From assembly GCA_037043235.1 (NCBI GenBank), contig JAWRVZ010000488.1, positions 124,001 through 188,000 on the forward strand: DNA of 64,000 bases. Direction: 5' to 3'. The position numbers and the translations under genes are program-made. Under the pieces are notes generated by a model, which saw only the letters and a program-made list of their open reading frames with translations, was not told the DNA's origin and did not search any database. Source of the DNA: Rhodeus uyekii (lineage: Eukaryota > Chordata > Actinopteri > Cypriniformes > Acheilognathidae). This document shows positions 34,904-64,000 of the stretch, one piece after another (the stretch's first letter is position 1; every line of letters begins with the position of its first letter).

Positions 34904-36254
34904 ACTCGTTCCCTCTTAGGGAACTATGGTTACGTACGTAACCTGAGACGATTTGCTGCTCAAGAAACATTTCTTACAATTAACCATTTATGCTGCTTCC
35001 TATTTTTGAGGAAACTGTGATACATTTTTTATTCAGGATTCTTTGATAGATAGAAAGTTCAAAAGAACAGCATTTACTTGAAGACTTTTGTAACATTAGA
35101 AATGTATTTACTGTCACTTTTGATCAATTCAGTACATCTTGGCTAAATAAAAGCATTAATTTCTTCAAAATAAATCACCACTCATTTGAACAGTAGTGTA
35201 CAATAAGGGGGCAAGCAGAATGAATATTATGCTAATGTAATTATCTTTTCACAGAAATGACCAAAAATGAAAAGACAATTTTCTGACTGGTATAACTTTT
35301 GCCATTGCTTGACATTCATCTGACTTCATTTCAACTTCAAAGATGTTTCAGCATTTATGAATGACAGTTTTCACAACCACACACTATACAATAAGTGAGA
35401 GAGAACAAATGTGAGACAGAAGTTCAAAGACTTTTATATAAACTTAATGTATATGTGTATTCCACGTTATTTTGTTAAATAGAAGATATATAAACGCTAT
35501 ATATAGCGTTGGGCTGGATGGTCAAATGTCTACGTGAGGAGCAGTGAAAGGCAAACTGATGGACTGCTTCCTGTTTACAAGAGGAGTTTCATTTTCTCCA
35601 TCTCATGATCTCCCCAGTGTTATTTTTTGTCCCCCATCACTCTCATCTAAGTAGACATGGACGAGAATAAAGAATCATTGTACATGCCATTTGTGTCTCT
35701 CACATAAATATTATGCATAAATAAAAATGACTTTAATTGTGATTACACGGTGCATTAATATATACATTGTTCTAAAAACAGCTTCAAAATGCACATTTAT
35801 TTGAATTTGAATTTGTTTCTTTTTACATGATGAGGATTTTTTCCAGTTTCTCTTTATTGTATTAAAATGAACCAGGAAAAGCACTGATTTCATAGAATTA
35901 CTGTATAATGTGCTCTCGAGATCATATGTATGTATGACTGCATGCACGTGAGTTTTTATAAAAGATTTGCATCAGGAAATGATTTTGGTGCAGCTGCACA
36001 CACACATAGACACACAGTGCAGCAGGTGAAAGCATCACTGCGGTCTACCAGTGGAAAGTTCAGTTGACAGATGGGAAAAGGAAGAGAAATTTAGATTTGT
36101 GACAGATATGTGTGTTTTACATACAAACTGCTTCAATTACAACAAGAACGTTGAGTTATATTTGTCTCTTAAGAAAAAAGGAGGAATAGACACTAATGAG
36201 AAATATGTTGAGATATAAAATGTATGTGGATAAACAGTCAGATCTGGAAAAAAA

Positions 36255-36470
36255 TGATGAGAAATGTTTGAGTACATATTGAGATCTCTGACTTTTTTAT
36301 TGCATTCTTATCTTGGCAAATCTGTGCACAGATTGTTGAGATATTTTCACATGTGAGATTACTGAGGTTTCTTCTCATGGTAAAAATCTGAGATAATGCT
36401 GAGGTACGAAAAGGTCTCCACTGAATTCCACTGATGTCTAGAAGAAAGAAGTACGAGAGATCTCTTTTTA
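36255..36470. repeat. Dispersed repeat (GAGATC/TCTC-rich family), copy 3, reversed
   Basis: Blocks ATTGAGATCTCTGACTTTTT and TTGGCAAATCTG correspond to the reverse complement of the 10.9 kb copy. Confidence 0.5.
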
Positions 36471-36741
36471 CGAGGTTAAACAGATCAGTGATTCTGAACC
36501 AAAAGCATTTTAAGATAAGGCAAAATGAACATTAAATCAAGATAAAACATCAAGGACTTGTTAAAACAAGGGGGTCAAAGGTTAAAAACTACGCTTGTTA
36601 GCTATGAATTCTTCTTATGATCTTGAATGTGTGAACCAAAATTTTAAAAGCTAAACCGGTTTCTCCTTGAAAAATAGTGTGTTTTATTATACTGAATGTG
36701 CACATGGAGTGTACTTCAAATTTTAAAAGTATACTTTAAAT

Positions 36742-36948
36742 CAGTTTTTTTCAACCTTTTTTGAGCCAAGGTACATATTTTCATTGAAAAAAAATCATAA
36801 GGCACACCACCAACCGAAGATGTTAAAAAATAACGCGATACTCGGTTGTTGACGGGGAGACGCGCACCACAGCCGCACAAAATGTTTTTTTTTTTTAAAT
36901 TAGGTGAAATTGAATAATTTTCCGCGGAACACCGGTTGAAAAACACTG
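36742..36948. mobile_element. hAT-like MITE (207 bp) with perfect 8-bp TSD
   Basis: Starts CAGTTTTTTTCAACC and ends GGTTGAAAAACACTG; flanked on both sides by CTTTAAAT (36734-36741 and 36949-36956). Non-coding. Confidence 0.88.
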
Positions 36949-37269
36949 CTTTAAATAACTGTACTTTTATTTAATATCACATTAATAAAATAAAAGGCTA
37001 CTTAAGTGTCATTACAGAGAGTACACTGTTGTCTTTGTTTCTTAACACACTTATTTCAAATTTAGTTGTGTACTTTGCAACACTGTCAAATTAATAGTTT
37101 TACTTTAAAGTGCATTGTAAAACTTTTTAATTTGTCATGCTTTATAAAAGAACACTTTTTTGATGTGTTGACTAACATATTCAAGCACATTTAAAACACT
37201 TGATTATAAACTGTTTTACTAGTTTATAATAATAACTGTTAATTTAAACTGTTTTACTTAATATTTACT

Positions 37270-37415
37270 ATTTCATTTTAAAGTCCTACTTAAGTGGGTA
37301 AAAAGTGTTCTCTTATTGCATTTAATATAAATTTAAACTATAACGCATTTAAATTTGTTTTTGTAATTAACATGCAATTAGGTGTATGATAAAGTGTATT
37401 TCTTTTTCACAAAGG
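37270..37415. repeat. Dispersed repeat with CTTAAG core, copy 2
   Basis: Reverse-complement homologue of 6250-6400, immediately upstream of the ncald coding exon. Confidence 0.65.
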
Positions 37416-37517
37416 GTCAAATTTGCTACAGTTCCGATAAGCTCGTTTACGTAAGAGTTACATACTCCGAGACATTTAAATAACAGTTTTTCCTCTTTTT
37501 TTCTCCTTCATCTCTAG

Positions 37518-40429
37518 TTGAAACCAGACCATCAACATGGGAAAGCAGAACAGCAAACTCCGTCCCGAGGTGATACAGGACCTGCTGGAAAACACAGATT
37601 TCACTGAGCATGAGATCCAGGAGTGGTACAAGGGCTTTCTACGAGATTGCCCCAGCGGTGCGCTCAGCATGGACGAATTTAAGAAGATATATGGCAACTT
37701 TTTCCCTTACGGAGATGCATCAAAGTTTGCAGAGCACGTCTTCAGAACCTTTGACGCCAATGGAGACGGAACAATAGATTTCAGAGAGTTTATCATTGCC
37801 CTGAGCGTCACATCACGTGGCCGTTTGGATCAGAAGCTAAAGTGGGCCTTCAGTATGTACGATTTGGATGGCAACGGTTACATAAGCAAGGCAGAAATGC
37901 TCGAAATTGTACAGGTGTGTGTGAGTTTATGTGTGCGATTTTTTATCACTCTGTTGAAACATTTCTGAGCATTCCTGTAGCTCAAACATGGAGAGTGGCA
38001 ATTTCAATGCCAAAGTAATGGGTTCAATTCCCAGAGAAGGCAAGAACTGATTAGAATGTAAATGTGTACCTTAAATGCAATGTAAATCGCTATGGATAAA
38101 AGCGTGTAAAATCCATATATGTAAAAAATGACAACATGTTAAGGGTACTTTCTTAGTGAAACCCCCCAGCTAAGACCAGCATAGGGTGGGGTAGTTTTGT
38201 CCAAACCATATAGAGCCAGGGCAAGTGTAATGTACTGTAGCTCCACTTCAAAAAATCATATTCTTTTCAAAATTCAACTCTGATTTGGTTCAAAATTTCA
38301 CACTGGAAACCAGCACTTTTCAGAGGGTGTTTCAGAGACAGTAATCTCTGTGTTGCATCTTTGGAACATAATTGTGCTGTTTTAAATTCATTAGCTGTCA
38401 ATTTAGCTTCTGTTTTGTCAAAAGCTTATTAAAGTACTGCCTATATTATGAGAAGCTTCCACAAACCACCTAAGATTATACAACGTTATCAATCAACCAT
38501 TTTGCACAACCATTTCCTTAGTTTTTCCATTCTTACAGAAGATATATTTTCTGACCTTATAGTGTATATTCATATATTTCAGCTTTTCCCATATGGCAAA
38601 TCAATCATAACACACTGCCTCCAGATAGTGTCTGGGATTTGGCTTGTGCCTTATTCCCTTATTTTTTAAACCAGAAATGGGGGCTACTTCATACAGCAAT
38701 ATGCATTTGTGCATGATGTTTTGCTCAGAGAGGGTGAGTTGAGTGGAGAAGGCAATTATTTTTCACTCGCATTTAGGTAAATTTCACGCCGCTGTAGCAA
38801 TTGGTGAGATGTGTCAACTTCCTAAGTGCACTCCCTGAATCTGACATCTGAGTGCACACAAATGGCTGTAATTTCCTTTTCAATTCATTCAATTACCTGA
38901 GCAAATCAGTCACTATGGTTACTTTGAAATAGTTGCGAAGTGATGGCTCCGATTGCCCAAAGTTCTCTAATGTTCTCTAATAAGACTTACAAGAGGCAGT
39001 GCCTGCTTTGACTGTAAGAGCAATATGGTGCATCCCTAAAGCAAAAGCTAGCAAATCCTAATGCAGCATTTCATGTCTCTTTCCTGGCTAAGACAATCCC
39101 AGTGTATTGCAAAAGGTTCAGAATCTTAATATAAATATGCTATATAGACATGCTGACACCAAACTCCACTGAAGTAATTTGTGTGTCTTCAGGCCATCTA
39201 TAAAATGGTATCTGCAGTGATGAAGATGCCAGAGGACGAGTCCACACCTGAGAAACGCACAGAGAAGATCTTCCGCCAGATGGACACAAATCGTGATGGT
39301 GAGCTTTCTATCCCCTTGTTAAAAATTGTACTGAATGTGAACTGCACAACTTCAAATCTTAAAGGTATATATGTGGAAAAACTGTACTTGCAGATAATAT
39401 AATATTAATGGAATAAGGAGAGTTCACTTACATGACTATTTCTTAATACAGTAATCCCTCGCCACTTCGCGGTTCAAGTTTCGATTTTTCAAAAATGTTA
39501 ATCGAAAAATAAAAATTCAAAAATACCGCCATATCGGCAGCCGTATTGCGGAAAGCAGCGTTGTTTTATCGTGATGCGCGAGAGAAACGGTTTCCCAGGA
39601 TGCCAGGCAAAGAGAGAAACTCTCTCAGAGGCTTTGTACACACCCACGGGCACTCAGACAAGACCCGTGATTGGTTCCCGGTGCGAGATCGACCAATGAG
39701 AGCACGAGTGGATGTATCCCGTGAGCTGATTGGCTGATCCTACTTCGCGGATTTTCACCTATCGTGGGGGGTTCCGGTCCACATTAACCGCGATAAACGA
39801 GCGATCACTGTACAGTAATTCCTCATTTATCGCGGTTAATGTGGACCACTCCACTCGTGCTCTCATTCGTGGATCTCGTGCCGGGAACCATGCCCATTCT
39901 CTCTTTGTCTAGCATCCTGGGAAACCGTTTCTCTCGCATGACAATAAAACAATTTTTAAATTATTTCAAAAGTATTTTTGAATTTGTATTTTTTGTGTGG
40001 CGAGGGATTACTGTACACTTAAAGTGCACATAGTAATAATGCCAAATTAAAATTTTACTTTAAAGCACATTTTGAATCAGTTTTAACTCTTTCACCACCA
40101 TCGACTGAAATTAGACTGACAGATAGATAGACAGACAGATAAATAGATAGATAGACAGATACTTCAGCCATATTTCAAAGAAATTATGAAAACATCACAT
40201 TTACAGAGGTACTTCAGTCTAGAATTTTTGCAATTCACATCTCCCAATATGAAATACCTTTGTCTAAATACACAAGTGCTTTATTAAATACATAAGCGGT
40301 TATTTTTAACCTTTGACTCTTTGTTCTCCCTCAGGTAAGCTATCACTTGAAGAGTTTGTAGAGGGAGCAAAGAATGATCCGTCCATTGTGCGACTGTTGC
40401 AGTGCGATCCCAGCAGTGCCGGCCAGTGA
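37518..40429 (+). CDS. ncald: ncald, neurocalcin delta (neuronal EF-hand Ca2+ sensor); complete CDS in three exons
   Basis: Coding exons: 37537-37914 (exon begins at 37518 after a TAG acceptor, 19 bp of 5' UTR), 39193-39298 and 40335-40429; all introns are GT-AG. 192 residues. MGKQNSKLRP gives an N-myristoylation signal. EF1 is degenerate (CPSG); Ca2+-binding loops are EF2 (73-84, DANGDGTIDFRE), EF3 (109-120, DLDGNGYISKAE) and EF4 (157-168, DTNRDGKLSLEE). Residues DFTEHEIQEW, RDCPSG and KIYGNFFPYG and the ending PSSAGQ identify neurocalcin delta rather than hippocalcin or HPCAL1. It is a cytosolic sensor that moves to membranes on Ca2+ binding, mainly in neurons. The protein ends at Gln; the mammalian C-terminal Phe is absent. 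It converges on grhl2, its neighbour also in mammals. Duplicate-specific naming (a/b) cannot be decided here. Confidence 0.96.
37537..37914 (+). CDS. ncald: ncald coding exon 1 (residues 1-126)
   Basis: Myristoylation motif, EF1 to EF3; ends after EIVQ in phase 0 at a GTGTGT donor. Confidence 0.96.
37974..38124 (+). repeat. tRNA-derived SINE in ncald intron
   Basis: Pol III A-box-like TAGCTCAAACATGG and B-box GGGTTCAATTCCC at tRNA spacing, followed by the 'atcgctatggataaaagcgt' tail typical of fish SINEs. It does not fold as an intact tRNA. Confidence 0.82.
39193..39298 (+). CDS. ncald: ncald coding exon 2 (residues 127-161)
   Basis: AIYKMVSAVMKMPEDES to the start of the EF4 loop (DTNRD); ends in phase 1 at G|GTGAGC. 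Confidence 0.96.
39449..39810. mobile_element. Tigger-like MITE, family with CAGTAATCCCTCG termini, copy 1
   Basis: Starts CAGTAATCCCTCGCCACTTC, ends CGAGCGATCACTG, flanked by TA. 362 bp, no transposase. A relative is split across 43909-46134. Confidence 0.82.
39813..40013. mobile_element. Tigger-like MITE, same family, adjacent copy
   Basis: Starts CAGTAATTCCTCATTTATCG and ends CGAGGGATTACTG, flanked by TA; it shares the TA at 39811-39812 with the preceding element. 201 bp, reversed relative to copy 1 and internally shortened. Confidence 0.82.
40112..40160. repeat. (GATA)n-type microsatellite
   Basis: Imperfect GATA/GACA tetranucleotides. Confidence 0.85.
40335..40429 (+). CDS. ncald: ncald coding exon 3 (residues 162-192 and stop)
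   Basis: Completes EF4 (GKLSLEEFVEGAK) and the conserved SIVRLLQCDPSSAGQ tail, TGA at 40427-40429. Confidence 0.95.
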
Positions 40430-42551
40430 ATCACCAGCGTCTCGCTATTGTCATAACCTCTCTTACACAAGTTCTTCTGTTCAGCAAGAGCCTGGACTCC
40501 AAAACTAAACCCCTATCTGTTTGTGTCTATGAGTTTCCCAACTGAACACCAGACATGGAAACAAGCAACCATCTTTTCCCCACAGACACAAATCAGGTAA
40601 CGTTCAGAAACTGATATACAGAGGTCATGGACACTAAGAAACTGGTGTACATGTGCCTCTCTGCGAATTCCTCACATGAGGCTTTTTACACATTAACACA
40701 ATGGGCAGTGATGCAAGTGACATCACATCCTGTTGTTACATTTTGAAAATTAAAAAAAGGTCAAAATTAACAGAGGTTCTTTGAGAGGGAGCTGAGGCAG
40801 CATTTTTGAAGCATACAAAATGCATGGGATCATGTGACAATTTGTCAGAAATCACAGATTGCATATGCTTTCTAAACACCAAGCTATAGTTTTTTTAATA
40901 ATTATTTTTAAGAATGTACTAAATTAAATCATTTTACACATACAATAACAGTTGTCATTCCTAGTGTTCCTAGTATTTCAATTCCATTCAGCACACACAT
41001 GTATTTAAGAGAGACACTTATAAAAGTTTTTTACTTGAAGTACCCCCCCCCCACCCTTCCCAACATTATGATGTCAGAGCCTGTGATAGAAAATCTTAAA
41101 GGGATGGTTGGGATTAAATTTTGTTATGATGCTGCTCCTTTTATGAGCACCGGTATAATGTTTCTAAATAAAAAAAAGAATAATAATTATTAAAAAATAT
41201 TTTTTAAACATTAATACTTCCTGCATAGAACTGACAATAACCATATAGCTGGAAAATGGCATTTTACAAAGTAATATTTCATAGGGACAACAATGATATT
41301 GATCTTGCTGCTTCAAAAGAAAGGAAAAAGTATTAGACAACAAAATTGTAGATATAATTTATGGTTTAAGTTGGTGGGTGATAAAAATTTATCACACCAT
41401 ATGAAACTGCTATTATTGAAATATGACATTGTCTTCTGTTTCAAATAATCATTTGTACAGTAAAAGCATATCTATGTAGGACTGTGGCAATGAGCGGCGA
41501 AGACCACGCGTTTCTATGCACACACACAAAAGACCTTGAACCCTTGCAGCATTTACAGCCAACAGATTCACTTTCTGCTAGATCCAAACCTTGATTCAGT
41601 CAATCTTCTGCCCACACCATCAAAAACATACTACATATTAGCATGAGCAACATTGAAATTTGACTGAATCTTGGCCTTAGTATTCATTTCGGGGCTTTTA
41701 TTTTTATATACTGGGTAAAATAACAGCTAAAATCCTCTTGCACATACTACATGTGGATCAAACTGAATGTATTCACTGCATTTTTGGGACATTCTGTACA
41801 TTTTAGGATGGATATGTGTGTATGTGGTATGTATGTGGTGCTTTTTGAGTACTCGTGTGTTTATCCAGTGTTTGTCTATGCATACATTTCAATCAGAACT
41901 TGTGAGCATTCTGTCAGTGACATGACTATAGAGAGACAATTGGAGACAGAATATTAATGCGTATGAATATGCCTGCACATCCTCAGGGTTTGAAGTGACT
42001 ATGTTTTAAAATGCAAGGGACTGTGTAAATGGACGGCATATGCTTTTCGTGTACCGTAATCCATAGTCCATTTATAAATACACAATGACTCGCTCACAAG
42101 CAAACCACATCTTATTTGAGACCACATGTAAGATGGATAGCCATCAGAAACTCTCTGTGGTTTCCACTGAATTTGCTGTGAAGAAAAGGTTGTGATGATC
42201 AAACGTTCTGATGAGAACAATTCGTGAAGGAGCTTGAATTTAAAACTAATAATAACAAAAAAAAATATTTCTTCATGTTTGTAGATTCTCCTTCATAAAA
42301 ATTTTAGAATATGGCATTCTAAACCGCACAAGACAGCAACATGTGGTCAAGTGCCAAACACAGATAAATATATATATGGCAAAACAAACAGTGTTCTATC
42401 ACTTTATGCTGTACAACTGTTATCTGTCAAACTAAATGTTTGTCATTATCATTTTGTAGATTTTATATGGTAACCTGTACATTGTGTGAGTGTAGATTTA
42501 AACACAGGCATCTGTTTTGGTTATATCATAAATAAAAATCTTAAAGAAAAA
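40430..42551 (+). other. ncald: ncald 3' UTR (inferred)
   Basis: Candidate polyadenylation signals AATAAA at 41167 and 42531; the latter is followed by a GT-rich stretch (about 42555-42580). Long 3' UTRs are usual in this gene family. No other gene seen in the stretch. Confidence 0.55.
42531..42536 (+). terminator. Candidate distal polyadenylation signal of ncald
   Basis: AATAAA followed by a GT-rich downstream element. Confidence 0.45.
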
Positions 42552-42639
42552 AAATGTTTCAGAGTCTGTTGGTCTTGCTTGAACATTACAATACAAAAAT
42601 GCTCATTAAGTGTAGAATGGAAAAACCTGTGGTCAAAAC

Positions 42640-43724
42640 TTGATTTAAAAAAATGCATTTATTTACATACAAATGATTATTATCGGAAGTGCACTTTTAC
42701 ATTATTTTCTTTTGGAAGACAATGATATTCAAACATTACATCATAAACAGCTCAATCTGATTGTGGACTACAAAGTTAATATGCACCTAGAAATGAACCC
42801 GACTGCAAGACTGAACAGTTAATGGAAAGACCTTGGCTGGTTATGTGAGGATACATGTTCAAACCTCAGAAAAGTCATGAAATCTCTTGCATTTGAAATA
42901 AATTGTACCTCTAAAAATGATCTGGACATTAAAACATGAGTGCAACACATTAAACATGGCTAAAATGTATCTGACCAACACATTTGAAGAATTTTCTGAT
43001 AATGCGGTTATTATACTGTAGACATTATTCATTCATATTTCCTGTTTCGCACTATTAAGCACACAAACATTTTGGCAGAGTAAAAAAAAAGCTTTCAGCA
43101 ACAGAAAATATGTTTGTGAATATTCAGACAGTAAGAACCTAAATAATATCTACCAAGCTAAAAACAACAATAACATTAATGACAATATGAATAAACAAAT
43201 GAAAACATATTTACAGTATTGGACATTTTTCACAGATCAATAGCTCTACAGAGTCTCAGATTCCACGGAAAAGTCCCAAATTCATATATTTTAGCAATGG
43301 ACACTTGTTGCATTTATGATGAAGATGTTTTATATTTTATTTCCACTCCACTGGAAATCCTTTGGAAAATACAGTTGAAATTCAGCCAGGAAACTGTTCA
43401 AGGTCTTCCCTAAAAATCAAGTGAAATAGGATGGATAGGATGGATCAATGGATCCACATTAATGATGGAATCCTGTGGACAAAATAATAAAGTCTTTACT
43501 TCCACAGTAGAAAAGTGAAATCGTGGACATGTTTGGGATGCGCTGAAATTCCTTTTGACCGTTTAGAAATCACACTTGAGGTCTCTTAAGAATGAGGTAT
43601 ATCAGCTTTTGCCGATGTCAATTCGATTTGTGGACAGCTGATGATGAATTCGACCAGGTTGGAGTCCAAGTAACAAGTCTTTTAGCTTAAACATACTGAA
43701 CGTTAGAAATGCATGCAAAGAGGT
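42640..43724 (-). other. grhl2: grhl2 3' UTR (inferred)
   Basis: Minus-strand AATAAA signals at 43336-43341 and 42658-42663. The distal one would bring grhl2 and ncald 3' ends within about 100 bp of each other. Confidence 0.45.
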
Positions 43725-63452
<19,728 letters not shown>

Positions 63453-64000
63453 CTGGGACACACACACACACATAAAACAGTATATCAGCACACTAGCAGA
63501 CAAAAACACAGACATAAATGATCCTGCTGATAAAGCTTCATGTAAAAGCTCTATTTTGCATACTGATGAAAACAACCCTGCACACTGCTCCTTTTGTGAG
63601 ACTGTGATGTACAGAGTGTTGATGCCAGAGGACATCTAACCAAACAAATATTGACTGCTGAGACTTCAAAAGTCCTTCTGCATTTAACTGCCCGACTAGA
63701 GCTAAAATGAATGACACATGACATGAGGAAGTACAACTACTGGCTCTAGAGTATTTTGATGTGTGAGTCTCCCTATTTGATATTCCAGCTTGATTTATAC
63801 AATATTAAATCTATATCTGGCTGCTTTCATTCTTCAGTATGAACAAGATATTTAGTAACATACAGTGGCCAAAAAGAGTTTTTGAATACTTAAGCCATAC
63901 CTAATGAGAAAAATTCAAACAAATTGAAGCAACAAAAATGTAAGATATATAAACAATTATTAGAATATATTTATTGAATGGTTTATGCGCTTTTAATTCA
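63453..64000. other. grhl2 intron 1 (partial)
   Basis: Upstream of exon 2 on the minus strand; no exon or repeat recognised other than the AC run. Confidence 0.5.
63459..63472. repeat. Short (AC)n repeat
   Basis: Seven AC dinucleotides next to the exon 2 acceptor. Confidence 0.8.

Larger units (their letters stand above)
29776..34949 (+). mobile_element. DIRS-type tyrosine-recombinase retrotransposon, decayed copy
   Basis: 5174 bp on the plus strand with the same architecture and nearly the same length as 13055-18219, but clearly diverged in sequence. Outer ends GTTCCCTGTCAAGG and TAACCTGAGAC; inverted repeats 29797-29916 and 34752-34903; internal complementary region 34601-34702. All three proteins are broken (see the separate entries). 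No target duplication: it interrupts an older repeat cleanly. Confidence 0.93.
29536..35202. repeat. Dispersed fish repeat split by DIRS copy 2
   Basis: Left part 29536-29775 (starting CCATTCAAGAGTTTGAGG) and right part 34950-35202 (ending TCATTTGAACAGTAGTGT) together reproduce one dispersed repeat: its halves meet as ...TCTAATATACT|GATTTGCTGCTC. A second interrupted copy is at 59721-60430. Shared blocks include GATAGAAAGTTCAAAAGAAC-type and CACTTTTGATCAATT. I recognise this type as frequent in cyprinid genomes; the class is probably a palindromic DNA element. Confidence 0.75.
35203..37517. other. Presumed ncald 5' intron, last part
   Basis: AT-rich; contains a reversed copy of the GAGATC-rich repeat (about 36255-36470), a hAT MITE (36742-36948) and a copy of the CTTAAG repeat (37270-37415). 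It ends with a polypyrimidine tract and the TAG acceptor of the ncald first coding exon. Confidence 0.55.

Noticed and set aside
37974..38050. Possible tRNA gene (A and B boxes)
   Set aside because: The cloverleaf is not closed and the 3' sequence is a SINE tail; annotated as a SINE.

Overview
The window is vertebrate genomic DNA from a ray-finned fish, most likely a cyprinid-like teleost. Three single-copy vertebrate genes are recognisable by exon: the 5' end of psmg2, a neurocalcin-delta gene (ncald) and a grainyhead-like 2 gene (grhl2). Coding exons are short, canonical GT-AG introns separate them, and the intergenic DNA is AT-rich and packed with fish-type transposons, MITEs, tRNA-derived SINE fragments and microsatellites. 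All gene and family names come from reading the translated sequence against remembered families; no search was run.

Layout. (1) 1-660: first two coding exons of psmg2 on the minus strand, continuing off the left edge. (2) 0.7-21.8 kb: a gene-poor stretch with a Tigger/pogo-like element (3061-4835), a second TIR element (8640-9544), a TTAA-flanked DNA transposon (about 11675-12857) and a complete DIRS-type tyrosine-recombinase retrotransposon on the minus strand (13055-18219), followed by a LINE fragment. (3) About 21.8-22.1 kb: a candidate promoter and 5' untranslated exon, probably for ncald. (4) 22-37.5 kb: presumed ncald 5' intron, carrying a second, decayed DIRS element on the plus strand (29776-34949) that landed inside an older dispersed repeat. 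(5) 37518-42550: the three coding exons and long 3' UTR of ncald, plus strand. (6) 42.6-64 kb: grhl2 on the minus strand, with fifteen coding exons and the stop codon inside the window and the first coding exon beyond the right edge. ncald and grhl2 converge tail to tail; as I recall they are also neighbours in mammals.

Functionally, ncald encodes a myristoylated neuronal EF-hand calcium sensor, grhl2 an epithelial CP2-fold transcription factor, and psmg2 a 20S proteasome assembly chaperone. Their association here is chromosomal rather than a pathway.

The most informative non-gene content is the pair of DIRS elements. Both show terminal inverted repeats, an internal complementary region matching the two outer ends, a Cys/His gag-like protein, RT/RNase H and a tyrosine recombinase. 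The 13 kb copy has no visible lesion in any of these frames; the 30 kb copy has nonsense codons, frameshifts and a changed RT active site. The second notable region is grhl2 intron 15, which is about 95% nested transposons.
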